DNA of 64,000 nt from Scenedesmus sp. ARA3 (Eukaryota > Chlorophyta > Chlorophyceae > Sphaeropleales > Scenedesmaceae). Location of the stretch: assembly GCA_004335835.1 (NCBI GenBank), contig RWJK01001779.1, positions 62,001 through 126,000 on the forward strand, read 5' to 3'. Both the position numbers and the translations under genes were made by a program. How positions within the stretch are numbered: the first letter of the stretch is position 1; the number at the start of each line of letters is the position of its first letter. The notes beneath the pieces are model-generated. The model was not told the origin of the DNA, ran no database searches, and saw nothing but the letters and a program-made list of their open reading frames with translations. Of the stretch, positions 11,440 to 24,543 are shown in pieces.

Positions 11440-14400
11440 ATGAAAGACGGAACTTCGACTAGCACCTGCATTTCTGGCAGTAGAGCGGGGTCCTTGAAGC
11501 GCAGCAGAGGGACCAGCTCCTGCCCAGCCTTCTCGACAGCAGCTGCAGACGCGCAGCAGGCTATCAGGCCGCCCGCATACGGGAAATGTGCAATAGCAAG
11601 GGAGAGTTCATGCAGCGAGGACCACTGGGTGCAGGAGACCTGCGTCTTGGGCCCGCTGCGAGAGCCCGTCAGCATCTTTGCGGTCTTTGATGGTCATGGT
11701 GGAGACGGTGCTAGCAAACACTCTGTTCAACGGTTGATCCATCACCTGCAGCAGCACATAGCTGAGCAGCTAGACGGCCTAGGAGCTCCTGGAGCAGCAA
11801 CAGCCCCTGCTGATGCCTTCATTGAGCAGGCACTGCATGCGGCCTTCCATCAGACAGACAGGGAGCTGACAGACACTCTGGCTGCGAACTGCGGCACCAC
11901 TGCAACCGTTGCTGTGGTCACCAGGCGCAAGATTTTCCTGGCATGGGCAGGTGAGCAGTGCTGTTGGGCGTTGGAATGGTTGCATGCACAGCTCGAGTGT
12001 GGTGCGCATGCATGGTCAGCTTTGGTTCCTGCAGCTGACCTGCATGCATGTGCATGCAGTGCAGCTGCTGTGGGACAGGTGTGTTGCCGCTGCCGGGCAG
12101 CTGGCATTGCAAATGCTCCTGTGCTGCGTGTGTACGTGTTTGCACTGAGCAAGGTCGTCCCTTTTTGCTGTGCCAGCTCAGCAAGCAGCAGCTTCTGCAT
12201 GGTGGCGGCGGGGTGGCTGCAGTGCAAGTTTGCATGTCGTGAATATGCAACGTAGCACCCGGTAGTGTGCAGCAGCTGCGTTTGATAAGCTGCACCCGCT
12301 TGTTGTCAGCATGCAGGGTAGTGCTGAGCTGTTTTGCCTGCTTCTGCAGCAGCAAGGGCAGCGTAAGTCTGCATTCGACATGCATGTGCCCACTGGCAAG
12401 GGTTGACTGCCGTGCACTAGACGGTATCAAGTATTGGCGCTGTGCTGTTGCTGTTCCTGCAGGAGACTCGCGCGCTGTGGTGCTGGCTGGTGGCAGGGTC
12501 GTGGCGCACACAGAAGAGCACAGAGCGCACCGCGAGGATGAGCAGGTCAGCAGGCAGGGCAGCAGCAGCAGCGCAGGCAGCAGCATAGTTCCTGCAAGGC
12601 TTGGCGGGGTGGATGCGCCTTCTGTCAGCTGTGCCGTCTAGTTGCATGGTGCATGGCGCAGCAGAGGCACACCCATGACACTGCACAGGCACAGCTGACT
12701 CAGCAGCTGCTACGCTGAGGCGCTCATGCATGGGGCAGTGGGCATGCGCATTGTGCAGCCATGCATGTAGTGCATTCAGCAGAAGCGCATACTACATTAT
12801 CTCCTCATTCAAGCTGCTGACGCTGCAGCCCTTCCTGTGCCTCCACTCCGCTGCTCCGTTTGCGCCTTGTCTTTATAGGAGCGGCTGGCTGCTGCTGGCG
12901 GGCGCGTCATCTTCAACAGCGGGCTGCGCGTGATGGGCATCCTGGCCACCACGCGTGCCATCGGGGACCACGACCTGCGGCCGTATGGCGTGGTGGCCAC
13001 GCCTGATGTGCTGGAGCTGCCACGCGCTGCTGAGCAGGAGTTCCTGGCGCTGGGCTCTGACGGGCTGTGGGACGTGCTCAACAACCAGGTAGGCCTGCGC
13101 ACATGGGTTCTATATATGTATGTATGTAAGGGACTGCATGAAGCAGATGGCAGTGTGACAGTGCTAGGTGTTGTGGGGCAAGTGGCAGCAGGAGCCTGTA
13201 GCAAAGAGGCATGCAGCAGCAATGCTCCTGACTTGATGTTGATGGCTTGCTGACCACGTGTTGCCGCTGCCTGCCCTGCATCCGTGTGTGCTTTATCTCG
13301 CGCTTGCCACGCGCGCAGGAGGTGTACGACTACGCATCGCGCACGCTGCGAAAGATGCAGGAGAAGTTCCCCTCTGGCACCACCGACAAGGGCCTGTGCT
13401 GCGCCTGCCAGGCGGCAGGCTGCGCCTCTCAGGCGCTGGCACGCGCCGCGCGGGAGCAGCGCAACAGCAGGGACGACATCACAGTGCTGCTGGTGCGTGT
13501 GCTGCGCACTGCATGGCAGGGGCTGTGTGGGAGATGGCAATGCATGCGCTTAAAGGGGGCGCCACAGCCCATCTCCCACCCGCATGCCAGCGCTGCTGCG
13601 TTCGTCAGTCAGAGCACGTGTGCATGCACTGGGTTCTTACATCAGCTGTGTATGCCTCTATCGGTGGCATGGGGTTTGACGAAGATGGGGCTGCTGTTCT
13701 AATATTCATCTTAGTGTGAGACATGTCAACAGTAGCATGACCTCAATGTCTGCTACCTGCTGCGTCATGCTGCTTGCAGGTCAACCTCAAGACACCCTGC
13801 ACGTGCGCCAATGTGCTGGGGCCGCACTACACGCACAACAGCTCGCTGCTGCGCAGAGTGCCTGCGCAGCTGCGGCGCACGGGCGGTTTGCTCGGCAGCA
13901 GCAGCGCTGACCAGGCGCAGCCGCAGCAGCAGCAGCAACAGCAGCAGCGAGAGGCTGCAGGCAGCCCCTCACAGCAGCACAGGAAAGAGCAGCGGCTAGC
14001 TTCTGGCAGCGTGGGTGGCAGCAGCCACAGCAGCTACAATGCGCTGCAGCTGCAGCCGCTGCAGCACGCGAGCCAGGATGTGCCTGCAGGCAGTGCAGCG
14101 CTGGTAGTACAGCCATCTGTGTGTCCTTCTGCTGCTGCTGGCCCTGAGCGGCGGCAGCAGCTGGCAGCAGCAGCACACATGGCTCACATGCACGCTGCGC
14201 CGCCAGTGTCAGACCTGGTCATGTCGTCACCTTTTGCTGGCATGCTGTCGTCGGCGCCTTCGGGCAGGGCTTTGGCAGCTGCAGCTGCCTCGCCTGCTGG
14301 GCCTAGCGAGTGCTGCCCACACAGCGGCGATGGGATGGCAGCAGCTTCCGGCTCTGCGCCGGCCTCCACTGCCACCACGCCCAAGAGCAGTGACGACCCA

Positions 14401-14631
14401 ATGTGGAGCAGCAGTAGCGGCGAGGTGACTGTGGTGCCTGCTGCGCGACAGGTCGGCAGTGCACCGCCTGACATGTTGGACTCGCTGGGTGGCGGGGGCG
14501 ATGGCGGCAGGTTTGCTGGCACACTGTCTGTGGGGCTAGCGCTGGGTGGGAGCGGCAGGGCTTGCGCACTGCTCAACAGCGCGTCACTGAACTCACTGGG
14601 TTCAACTGAGCTGCCGGTCGCGGTGGGGTGA
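11440..14631 (+). CDS. PP2C-type protein serine/threonine phosphatase
   Basis: Metal-dependent Ser/Thr phosphatase. Five exons close in phase: 11440-11950, 12463-12545, 12879-13088, 13319-13492, 13780-14631, about 609 residues. The PPM/PP2C motifs appear in order: FAVFDGHGG (metal Asp, near 84-88), AWAGDSRAVV (about 171), HREDEQERLAAAGGRV, ATTRAIGDHDLRPYG, LALGSDGLWDVLNN (metal Asp, about 257-268) and SRDDITVLLV (final metal Asp). The catalytic domain is therefore complete. Residues 327-609 come from the last exon and are Gln/Ala/Ser-rich with no domain. The true N-terminus could lie upstream, since the ATG chosen is simply the first in the open exon. Substrate is not deducible. Confidence 0.93.
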
Positions 14632-16403
14632 ATGTGGCGTGCTGCTAGGTGTTTGTGTTGGTGACATGACGTGACGTACATATGATGACCCTGACAGTTT
14701 GTGACTTGACGCGATATGGCTGTTTGTGCATGCTTTCTTGTGTGGCGCCACACACAATTAGTGGCCGTTGGGCGCTGGGCGCTGCAATATCATTGTACAT
14801 AGTGCGCTCGATGGGCTGCTGCAACAGCACCACCCCTCCTGTGTGTGTTGTCGACTCAGGCCTGGCATGCTAGGCGCATACATCGCATCGTGGCGTCGCA
14901 CAGCGACAGTGTTGGGCCATCCGTTTGGGTACTGCCTGCCGGCTGTGTTCAGCCATAACTGCAGCATTTCAGCCCTGGCAAAGTGCGCCCGGCTGCACCT
15001 GTCGTGTTACTTCCTCTGCACAGGCCGCTCGTGCCTGTTGCGACACTCCTGCACTGTTACATGGTCACAGTGTTGTAAGTGGTTATGGTTGGCAGCAGTC
15101 TGCGCTGCTTGGGAAAGAGCGCTGCATGGCTGTAACGCATGCTTTACATTGCTCAAATGGCATACGGTGTGCCAGTTGCTTGATGTGTTGTTTATTTGTG
15201 ATTTGGAGCAAGGTTACAAAGAACTGCGCCGTTTGGTGGCGGGTAAGCATGTGGTGCATTGCCAAGCAATCTTTTTCGCACGAGGTGTTGCTGCAGTGCT
15301 TGTACCAGCTGGTGCATGGCACTGGAGCTGCGTGGAAAGGGGGAGCAGGCAAATGTGGGACTGCTCTTGAAAGTAGCACAGTATGATGTTGTGTGCGGGG
15401 TACAGGGTACAGTAAGTATGGCTGGTCAGCAACACATTTCGTTGCATGCTCCGTTGCTGTGTTAAAGAGGTGGTGCGCACGCTGGACCCTGCCAGCCACT
15501 GTTGGCATTGACACGTCTGTCGTACTGCAGTATCTGCAGCAGCAGACTGGTGCTGCTGTTGTGGCTGTGCTGCATGTCATGTAGATGCATCATATGAGTA
15601 AACCGTCATCTGGATATGGCGGGTGTTTTGTCAGGCACAGGTGGCGGTGTTGTTCAGCTATGTATGGCGCCAGTTGCATCCTGCAGTTAGTGTGCTGGAG
15701 TGTTGCGGTGCATGGGGTGCCTGCTTTTGGTGGGCAGCTTCAAATGGTGTGGTGCGTCACGCACGGTGCTGGTGTGTGTCAAGCTGGGAAGCCCTGACAT
15801 CCAGGCCCTTACATATGCACACGTTTCGTGCAAAGTAGGGTGGGAGGATGGGTGCTAGTGCCTTCACTGGCGCTCGTTTTCGTAATCTTACAGCAGATTG
15901 ATGCAACTAATACGTGTCTGCGATCTGGCTTTGCATACAGGTGAAGGTGAAGGGATTGTTAAGACAGTGTAATGCCGACATTCATGCGATCTTCAACCCA
16001 GCCCCAGCACACCAGAAATTGTATTTATGGTTAATGGTGTCTGTGAAGCTGAGCGTGGGCCACGTGATGCGGTGATCAGCTAATCCCAGCACCGCTTCTG
16101 TCATGCTCGATTTGCTGCCTTCCCGCCCGATCGGCTCGCACCAGCCAGGTAGCTAAAGAAGCTGTCTGGTGCTTTGCTGTGACATTGGTGTCTCGAAAAG
16201 GAAGAAGTTTCCTTAAGCCGCGCAAAGAGCTTGTGCAAGCGAGCAATCACTGAGTTCCTCTTGCTGAAGATAGACACGCAAGTCAAGTGGGCGAGACCAG
16301 CACTTCCAGCGCTCACTAGCATCTAAAAAATCCTTTGTGAAGCCAATTAATACATCTGCATTTCCATCTCATTAGCACCTGTGCAGGGTGTTTAGCCAAA
16401 AAG
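14632..16403. other. intergenic region after PP2C
   Basis: About 1.8 kb with no supported gene. The short open frames on both strands lack domains or phased splice sites. AT content rises locally around 15870-16060 and before 16403. Confidence 0.5.
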
Positions 16404-18470
16404 ATGGGCGGGATGTCAGCCTTTCCCGCACATGCCGCGGTGCTGGTGCTGCTGCTATGCTGCCAAGGAGCTGCAGCTGGATTGGATTGTTCGAATCTAT
16501 CGGGCTGCATGGCATGCACGCAGCAGCAGCCACAGCCCAGCAGGCCAAAGTTGCCTACAGGCTACAGGATCAGCCCACAGCTGCTGGCTCCCCGGCCTCC
16601 TGCAGGCCCAGCAAAGCCCTCTGGATCACTAACCATTGCTGCAGCAAGCAGCAGCAACAATACCAGCATCAGCGCTGGCAGTAGTAGCAGCAGCAGCACA
16701 GATGCAGCTGGCAGCAGCAAGCTGGGAGCAGCCCTGGCAGCACTAGCCAGCAAGGCCCGCGGCCTGCTGCAGGCGTCGCCGCTGTCGTCGGCATATCTGG
16801 GGTTGCCTTCATCTGCAGGCTCCAGCACCCAGGGCTACGGCAGCAGTGCGCAAGCGCCGCAGCAGCTGATTCCTCAGTTGCAGCAGGCATCCAACCCAGG
16901 CAGCGCTCTGGGACCCACCCAAGCCAGTTTCAACAGCAACAGCCAGCAGTTTGTGCCAGCAGCTGGCATGCCTGTAGCCCCATCTGGGCAGCAGCAGCAG
17001 CAGCAGCAACAGCAGCTTACTGGCATGCCCATCATCATGGCGCCACCAGCAGCAGCAGCAGGCATGAATGGCATGCCCATGGGCGTGCCCCTGGCCTTCC
17101 CCACCGTCCCAAAGGAGTCCCTGAGCATCCTTGTCACAGACCCACGCAACTTCACAGGCCCACACCCCTGGGATGTGCTGCTGTTCAAGACCAACCAATT
17201 CAACACCAGCAAGCCAGCCTACAGGATGGGAGGCCTAGGGCTGATGCTGATGACAGACTTCAACAAGAGCCATCCGCTCACTGACTGGCACATCCTGCGG
17301 AAGGAGGAGCCTAGCCAGCGTGCTCAGGTGTTTGACAAGTGGAACTTTGTGAAGGACTTTGGCAGCAGCGGCGATAAGATGACTTTTACGTCCAGCAGCA
17401 GCAGCAGCGATGGCAGCAGCAGCAGCACAAGCAGCAGCAATGGAGCCGCGGCGCCGTCCCCAGCTGCTGCTGGCGCTGCTCCCCTGTTTGGGTTTGGAGG
17501 GCTGATGTCCAAGAACCCGCTTCTGAGCTTTGGCAGCAGCGGCAAGGAGACGACACCACGCTTCAGCTCCCTGTTCAAGCTGCCGCAGCTGGCCGCTGGC
17601 GCATCGCTGGATGCAGTGGGTGCTGCATCTGCGCCTGCAGCATCAGCAGCAGCGGAGGCGCAGGTAGCGGCAGGCGGCAGTGTGCGGCTGTGGTGCACTG
17701 CCTGCCAGGCGCCTGCCTACTTTCTGTCAGCCTACGGCTACTGTGGTGAGTGTGTAAGCAAGTGCTGCGGGGTGGGGTTCAACCAGCATTGGGGCTCAGG
17801 ATCTGGGGTTCATTCTGAGCTCTGTGCATGTGTGTCGCCTTCCCTTCTAGCTGACCAACAGCATGCAGTATGCTGTTCTGGATGCACCCATGCCAGGCTT
17901 GGTGTGTGCATTACGAAGCCTTATTCAAAGGCACACCCAGTATTTCCCTGATGCCCTGCCTGACGCAACTGTGGTGCCACCTCCTGCAGCTTGCTCTCCT
18001 GGGTATGGTAGAATCATCGATTCCAAGACGCCCTATGCATGCAGCAAATGTCCTGCAGGCCAGGTGTCTGTGGTGGCGTCCCTAGGAGCTCAGCAGCAGC
18101 AGCAGCAGCAGTCAGGGAAGCCTTCTGAGATTCGGCTAGCTGCTCCCTATGATGCAGCAGCAGCAGTAGCAGCAGTGCCTGCTGACAAGCCTGTGCTGGC
18201 TGTGTGCCAGGCATGTCCCAAAGGGACTGTGTCAAACGCAATTCAGACAGCATGCGGTGAGTGGGTGTTAATTTGCATCCAGGGCAGTGGCGTTTGCCAC
18301 ACGCATGGTGCAATTACTGTGGCTGCTGCTGGATAGGGGCTGCAGCACCCAAACATAGCATGCCGACAGCAACAATGCAACAGGTGCACATCACTTGTTG
18401 CATAGCTTGACAGTGCTTTGGTGCAGATGTGCGCTGTGCTGTTGTGTGTCCAGTAGCACCGCCTCCATGA
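16404..18470 (+). CDS. secreted Cys-rich, Ser/Gln-rich protein (function unknown)
   Basis: Exon 1 is 16404-17745 and exon 2 is 17990-18256, joined in phase so that AYGYCG runs into ACSPGYGRI. The N-terminus is a clear signal peptide (AVLVLLLCCQGAAAG, about residues 12-26). Then come about 170 residues of Ser/Ala/Gln low complexity, a more ordered part around residues 235-320 (NFTGPHPWDVLLFKTNQFNT and on, with N-glycosylation sequons), further low complexity, and a C-terminal block of CxxC-type pairs (CTACQAP, CSKCPAGQ, CQACPKGT) like the Cys-rich repeats of TNFR/GCC2-GCC3 type ectodomains. The 3' end is unsettled: reading through the strong donor at 18257 stops at 18336, while splicing to 18427 adds about 14 residues and stops at 18470. 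An extracellular or cell-wall role is inferred. Confidence 0.65.
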
Positions 18471-19684
18471 GGCTGCATATTCCATTTGTTTGTTGCTCGG
18501 TGCGACTGACGCCACCTGCTACTGCCTGATTGCTTGTGCCATGCAGTTGCCCCTTGAGAGACGCCGTGTACATACACGCTTGCCAGCATAACAGATGCCA
18601 GCCGGACAGGGGTGGCATTGCTTGCAATCAGATGCTGGAGGCGTTGGTGGCCCATCTGGCTGCCTAATCTTCAGCTTGTGATGTTCAAAGAGGATATCAT
18701 GGTACTCCAGTACTACCAGAGAGCTGCAGAGGCTGCAGGGAGCTTACCGAGTCTGTACCATAGCTGTGTAGATTGATGGCAGAGTGTTAAAAGGACATAT
18801 GCTAACTGACAGCGCAACACAAACGGAGGTGATGGAGTTGGTGTTGATGACCTGTTCAGCACCACCCTCAACTCTGGCAACTTGCCAGATTCACCTTGCT
18901 GGAGCTGGCTGGAGCTCGTACATGTCAGGCCCAATAATATGTATTATAATGTTACTACGCTGCCCGTATGAGAGCCATTCAGGCTTGCAGGCCTGGCAGC
19001 GGTGTGACGGCACTTTTCTGGTCACTGTTAGAGTGATGCTGTATGACATTGACCTAGATATGTGAAATTAGTGTTTGGGGCCATTCCCCTGCTGCAGAAG
19101 CAGGTGTTTTGAGCCCCAGTAGTTGAGCGCTGTGGGTGAGCCACTGAGTGCCACTAGCAGAACCCTAATCCTATCAGTGGCCCTGCAAATGGTCCCGGCT
19201 GAAATTGTAGCGTCTCTTCATGCGATTCTCTGCATAGAATGTGTGTAGATTATGCCGGCTGGGATTAAGCGACCACGCTGTTGGCTGGCTTCCCCTGCAA
19301 ATGTAGGTGCACCTGCCGGTGCGTGACAGTGAGTCTAGATGTCGACTGTTGGCTCTGAAGGGTTGCTACAGGGCAAATAGGTAACATATGGACTGCCATG
19401 CAGAGCTGAAGGTAGCCATAAACCACAGGCAGTTGCAGTAGCACACCACGCGTGTTGTCTTGAAGCCTGACATGATGACTGTCATTGTCAGACGCGTTGC
19501 CAAACCCTGCCAGCTGCAGGAAGCTAAGCAGCAAACCCCCACGCGATCAGATGATGGTGTGAGTGCTGTTGACCGTCCACAAAGTCGAGACACGATTCCC
19601 AGATACCTGCTGCATAAGAGGTTGGACACATCACCTTGCTGACTTCACAGCCCCACCATGTTGTGCTATTAGTCAGCAGTCACT
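18471..19684. other. intergenic region before the LAZ1 gene
   Basis: No supported gene. It could hold a further 3' exon of the Cys-rich protein, but I find none that continues the Cys pattern. Confidence 0.45.
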
Positions 19685-22600
19685 ATGGCTTGGCCATTTA
19701 GGCGTGTATTTCGCGTGTGCTGGTGGCTGCTGTGCACTGCCACGTTGTGTGCCTTGCCTCTCACGATATGGGAGTTCAAGAATCAGGGCTGGAGCCCGCA
19801 CTACCAAGGTATGCGATTCAGAAACTCGAAGAAAACTTACAGCACCAAGATCCGCAGCTGTCCACATCGTTCACCTGCGTGACCTTCCTGTGTTCCTGCT
19901 GTGTGCTGTCTCTGCACTGCAGGATGGTTCATAGGGGGCATCTTCGTTATCCTCACCACGCCTATCGCTGTATACGAGGTGTGACTCCTCCCACCAGCGT
20001 ATACATGGCTGCAGGATGCCTGATAATCAGCTACATGCAGCACAGCGGGACCGCTGCAGTGCTGGGACTGTGGCAACAGCACAGCTGAGCAGGTTGAGCA
20101 GGTGCCAACATTCAGCAACGTAGCTCATTGCAACCTAGAGTTGAGCAGCTTCTCATGATGCTCACCGCAGTGTTGTAAACTTTCCCTGCAAGCATGCACT
20201 CTACCTCTCTCACACAGGGCTTGCACCCCAGCCAATGCATGCAGTGCACATTTCAGCAGGCCAACACCTACCACACCTGCTGTGCCGCGCCGCCTTTTAC
20301 TGCACCCTGCAGGTGGCCATGCACACCGAGTACTACACGCGTCCGCGCCTGCAGCGCCACGTCATACGCATCCTATGGATGGTGCCCATCTACTCCCTGG
20401 ACGCCTGGCTCGCGCTGCGCTTCAAAGATGCACGCGCATACTTAGATCCCGTGCGCGAGATCTATGAAGCATACGTCATCTACAACTTCTACGCCTACCT
20501 CATGAACTATCTGGAAGACGAGCTGGGGCTGGTAGATGAGCATTTGGCGAAAAAGGCGCCCATTGGCCACATCTGGTGAGGCAGCGTGTTGGGCAGCAGC
20601 GGTTGTATGGTTCAGCACACACTGGATGCGGGGGGGCGTGCTCAGCAGGGTGGAGCATTTCAAGCGGAACGATTGCTGGGCACAGCAGCTGCAGCAGCAG
20701 CGGCAGCAATACCAACAGCAGCAGCTGCAGCAACGGCGCGAGCCGCAGCATTTGCAGCAGCAGAGGCAACAGCAATGCGTGCCAGGGATGCAGCAGTGCT
20801 GTGCTGTGCAGCGTGGTAGAGGTGTATGACACCCTCGCTCGCCGCTGCTTGCCTGTGTGAGTGCTGATCATGCCACATTGTGGTGATTGCATGCCTGCAG
20901 GCCGTTCAACCACTGCCTAGCGCCTTGGCGCATGGGCCAGGAGTACATCTGGGAGACCAAAAAGGTGCAGTGGGTGCCAGGCGTTTCAGCATGGCGGACA
21001 GCAGCCATGTAACACCCGTCAGCAGCACCACGTTTGATTTGCCGTTACAGCTGCTGTGGGCTGGCATGTCACGTGTAGCAGCCACTGTCGAGTTGACTGC
21101 CGTTGTGGTGCATCACTGAGCATGCGCAGTGGCAGTCACCATCAGCCAGACAGCTCAGCTGCTGCTGGCGTGTGCCGCTTCGGTTGGAGCTGCACTGCTG
21201 CTCCTGCCGCTTTACGCTTCAGCGTCTGCTGTGCTTGCGTTGCTGCAGGGCGTGACGAGTTACGTCATCATCCGCCCGCTGTGCACAGCACTGGCGCTCA
21301 TCACGAGTCAGTTTGGCGCGTACAGTGAGGGCAGCTGGCGGCCCAACAACTCCTACCCATACCTGGCCATGGCCACAAACCTGTCTCAGGTGCGCGCAGC
21401 AGCTGCAAGCACGGCTGAGGGTGCAGGCTGCTGCAGCAATGGTGTTATGAGTTGTTTGAGTGCAGCAGCAACGACTCATACCCATACTTGGCCATGGCTA
21501 CAACTTGTCGCAGGTCAGCGGTGCGCGAGTAGGTGTCTTGGCCGGCGCTGCAGAACATGTGTGTGGGAGTGTTGCTGTGGGCGACCTTCCTGGGGTGCTC
21601 AAACCGCGGCCATCGAATCAGCTGGCCTGGCCCAAGTGCTGAACCCATTTGCTGGTCTTGTGGTAGCACATGTTGGAGAAGCATGTGTTATCACAAGACA
21701 AGCAAACGGTTGCAGCACTTGCGCAGGCCAGCGAATACGTTTGGTACGGCTTGTGACAAAGACTAATGGATATGTACACCGGCCAATAGTCGGCCAGCAG
21801 AGCTAGGAGACATGAGGTCCATAATGCAGCTGATGCAGGGTAGCGGTCCGAGCAGCAACAGTGTTCAGAGTATGTGGCGACAGCAACAAGAGTGGCTGCA
21901 GCGGCAGCAGCAGCAGCAGTGGGCAGCGCACCTTTGTTCTGCTGTAGTGCACAGCATCTGCTCAACGTCCACACCTTCTGCTGATGTGCTGTGGTAAGCA
22001 CGGCACGCCTACTGCCCTTGCTGCCGACTGCTCAACCTCCTGCGCTGCGCCTGTCCTGCTTCTGCTGCTGCTGCTGCTGCTGCCAGATGTGGGCGCTGTA
22101 CTGCCTGGTCATGTTCTACCACGCCTTCAAGGACGAGCTGCAGCCCATCCGGCCGCTGAGCAAGTTTTTGTGCATCAAGGCGGTGGTGTTCCTCACCTTC
22201 TGGCAGGGGCTCAGCCTCAACATACTGGTGGCAGTGGGCGCGATCAAGGTGCGGTGTGGCAAGAACGAATGAGTGGCAGGCTGTGTGTTGGTGGGGCATT
22301 ATAGCATGGAGGCTGTGTGCAATGACCCTTGAAATGTGTGCTTACACGCTGCACTGCAACCCCTGCTGGGCTTGCATCCTTTCATGTGCTTGGTGTGTGA
22401 GATGTGCTGAAGTGCTGCTGCTGCTGCTGCTTGCGTTCTGCAGGTGAACGAGCAGTTCACAACGTACACGGCTGCTGACGTGGCGGAGGGGCTGCAGGAC
22501 TTCCTCATCTGCATTGAGATGTTCCTGGCTGCGCTGGCGCATGCCTACGCCTTCCCGCCACGGGTGAGGGGCGCAGCAGCTACAAACAGCTTGCGGGGGC

Positions 22601-23940
22601 AGACAGCGGCACAGCATGCAGTGCGATGGGCAGTACACTGCAAAGGACACTGGCGTGTGCACTTGACTCTGCAGTAACACCATAACACCATCACAGCAGC
22701 ACCTGATGCATGACAGCAGTGTGCTTTGCAGCCACTATTTAGCTCAGCCACCACTGCATCCTGTTTCCTGTTTACTGTGGTGCAAGTGATGGACATGCTG
22801 TCAACATGCACATTGCGTGCGCCTGCAGTTTGTTGTACGTACACAGCCGCTCACCTGTTCCACTGCTCTGCCACTGCTGCTGCTGCTGCCAGGACTACAT
22901 GGACCCCAACATCCCCACCAAGGGCTTCTTCACCAACGTGCGCTACATGTTTGACCTGCGGGACGTGGTGGTGGACGTGCAGGGTGAGGCCACGCTATTG
23001 TTGTTGCGTTTCTTTCGTCAGGCAGCAACATTGCAGCCTGGCTGCTGTGCACTACAATGTCTGTGCGATGCATTGTCAGGAACAGCGGAGCCGTGCAGCT
23101 TCTCTGCAGGGTGTAGCCACTTGCAGTGCCCAGCATGGCCACTTAGGACTGCTGTACTTTGCGCGCACCTGTCTGTTAGGCTGGTGGGTAGCAAAGTACT
23201 TTGCTCATCGTTTGTACAAGGATGCAATTTCAACATACATTCAAAGCTGCGCATCTTCAAGCAACTCTGGACCAGAGACCCCCGCCCAAAGCCTCCTGTG
23301 TTGGTCACTCGCTGCAGGTGTGCTGGAGGAGCACCTTCAGACCACTGCAGAGACAGGCAAGGCTGCTCTGGTCAAGACCGCGCAGGGCATCGCGCAGACG
23401 CCAGGCCAGATCTACCAGATGCTGGGAGGACAGGCAGGGTGAGCTTGCAAGTCAGACAGGCACACACTTGTAGCTCTTGGGAGAAAGGCAGCAGTGGTTT
23501 GAGCTGCTGGCCTGAGCTGCTGGGGATGCCAGCAACCCGTGGTGTGCAAGTATGTGCAGTGGCAGGTGGTGGGTCGCGTATTGAGCATTGTGCAGTAGTA
23601 GGCGTCACCTGCACGTGTGTGTGCTGGCGCTGCACTTTTGAGCTGTCTGGTGATGATATGTCTGCGGTTTTCCAGAAGCTGCCGTGGCTGATGCAATGCA
23701 TTGCTTGCCATGTGCTGCTGATGATGGTGCTAGTATTGCTGCTGCTGCTGCTGCTGCTGCTGCAGGAGCCGCACGCACAACCCGCTGCCGACCAGTGACC
23801 CTGACGAGGACCACATGACTGGCTCGCTGCTGGCTTCAGAGCACGGCCCCGCTGCTGCTGTCAGCGGGCGGGGGCTGCACTACAGGTCGAGCAGCAGCTC
23901 AGAGCTACAGCTGCAGCAGCAGCAGCCTGCACCCACTTAG
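19685..23940 (+). CDS. TMEM184/LAZ1 family membrane protein (Ost-alpha fold)
   Basis: Ten exons close in phase: 19685-19808, 19923-19978, 20313-20575, 20901-20964, 21249-21389, 22087-22248, 22444-22563, 22893-22983, 23318-23438, 23766-23940, about 438 residues. The family core is plain: [132 protein letters not shown], and a conserved [20 protein letters not shown] segment. Seven or so transmembrane spans are expected. Plant LAZ1 proteins act at vacuolar membranes in hormone signalling and cell death; animal relatives transport organic solutes. The role here is inferred from family only. The tail is Gln/Ser-rich. Intron 5 carries both a splice-border copy and a foldback. Confidence 0.93.
21345..21515 (+). 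repeat. LAZ1 exon 5 donor border duplicated in intron 5
   Basis: The last about 45 nt of exon 5 with the donor (21345-21391) recur at 21470-21515. The copy reads CTCATACCCATACTTGGCCA against CTCCTACCCATACCTGGCCA. It has a 1-nt deletion that breaks the reading frame, but it ends in CAGGTCAG, still a possible donor. Confidence 0.85.
21621..21732. other. intronic foldback (long imperfect hairpin)
   Basis: Left arm 21621-21672 and right arm 21682-21732 are reverse complements with few mismatches, around a loop of about 9 nt. Read from the loop outward, the arms share CATGTG..A.CACAAGA, then AGCAAA.GGTT, AGCACTTG and CAGGCCAGC. It lies in LAZ1 intron 5 (21390-22086). It could be a miRNA-type precursor, a small foldback transposon remnant, or an inverted duplication; the sequence alone does not decide. 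Confidence 0.75.
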
Positions 23941-24543
23941 GCAGATCCTTCCACAAACTCAGTAGTAACTTTGGGAGGGTCCCTTAGGGCTGCGCTGCAG
24001 CAGGTATAGCAAGTGCAAGTTGGCTTGTGCTGTATATCGGCCTTGGGGTGTGTGGCAGTTGCATGCATTGAGTTGTAGAAGGCTGGTGTTGGCACCCACA
24101 GCCTGCACTGGTTGTCAGCAGCGTTGCACAGCTCTACGTGTGGGTATTTCATCTGTGCATTCATGTAGGATACTCTGTACAGTAGTGTTGTGTCAGCACG
24201 TGGCTGTATTTTCAACTAGAAGGGTGGTGTACGTCAGCTCCTGGACATATTGCCTTCTCAAGTTCTGCCTGCAGGCAGCCCTGCAGCTGGCGGGCTGGCG
24301 TGGCGAACTGTCACTGTAACACTCAGTAAGCTGTTGCACGAATCCGAAAATGAGAGGTTACACGTGTTGAATGACTGTTTGTTGCTTTCAACCTTGCGAC
24401 AGGCCATGCCCTGTACTGCCGCGCCAAAAAGGACAGCCAAAGGGTCATGCAACCGCGGTGCAATTTGTCCAGCTGATCGATTGTAGCTTTCAACCATCAA
24501 TTTTGCAACATCGCAATCGAATGCAGCAACAATCGTTTCCGCT
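23941..24543. other. intergenic region LAZ1 to sulfotransferase A
   Basis: About 600 bp with no supported gene. It holds the LAZ1 3' UTR and the sulfotransferase A promoter. TGTAA, the polyadenylation element known from green algae, occurs at about 24314, but short motifs like this arise by chance. Confidence 0.4.
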
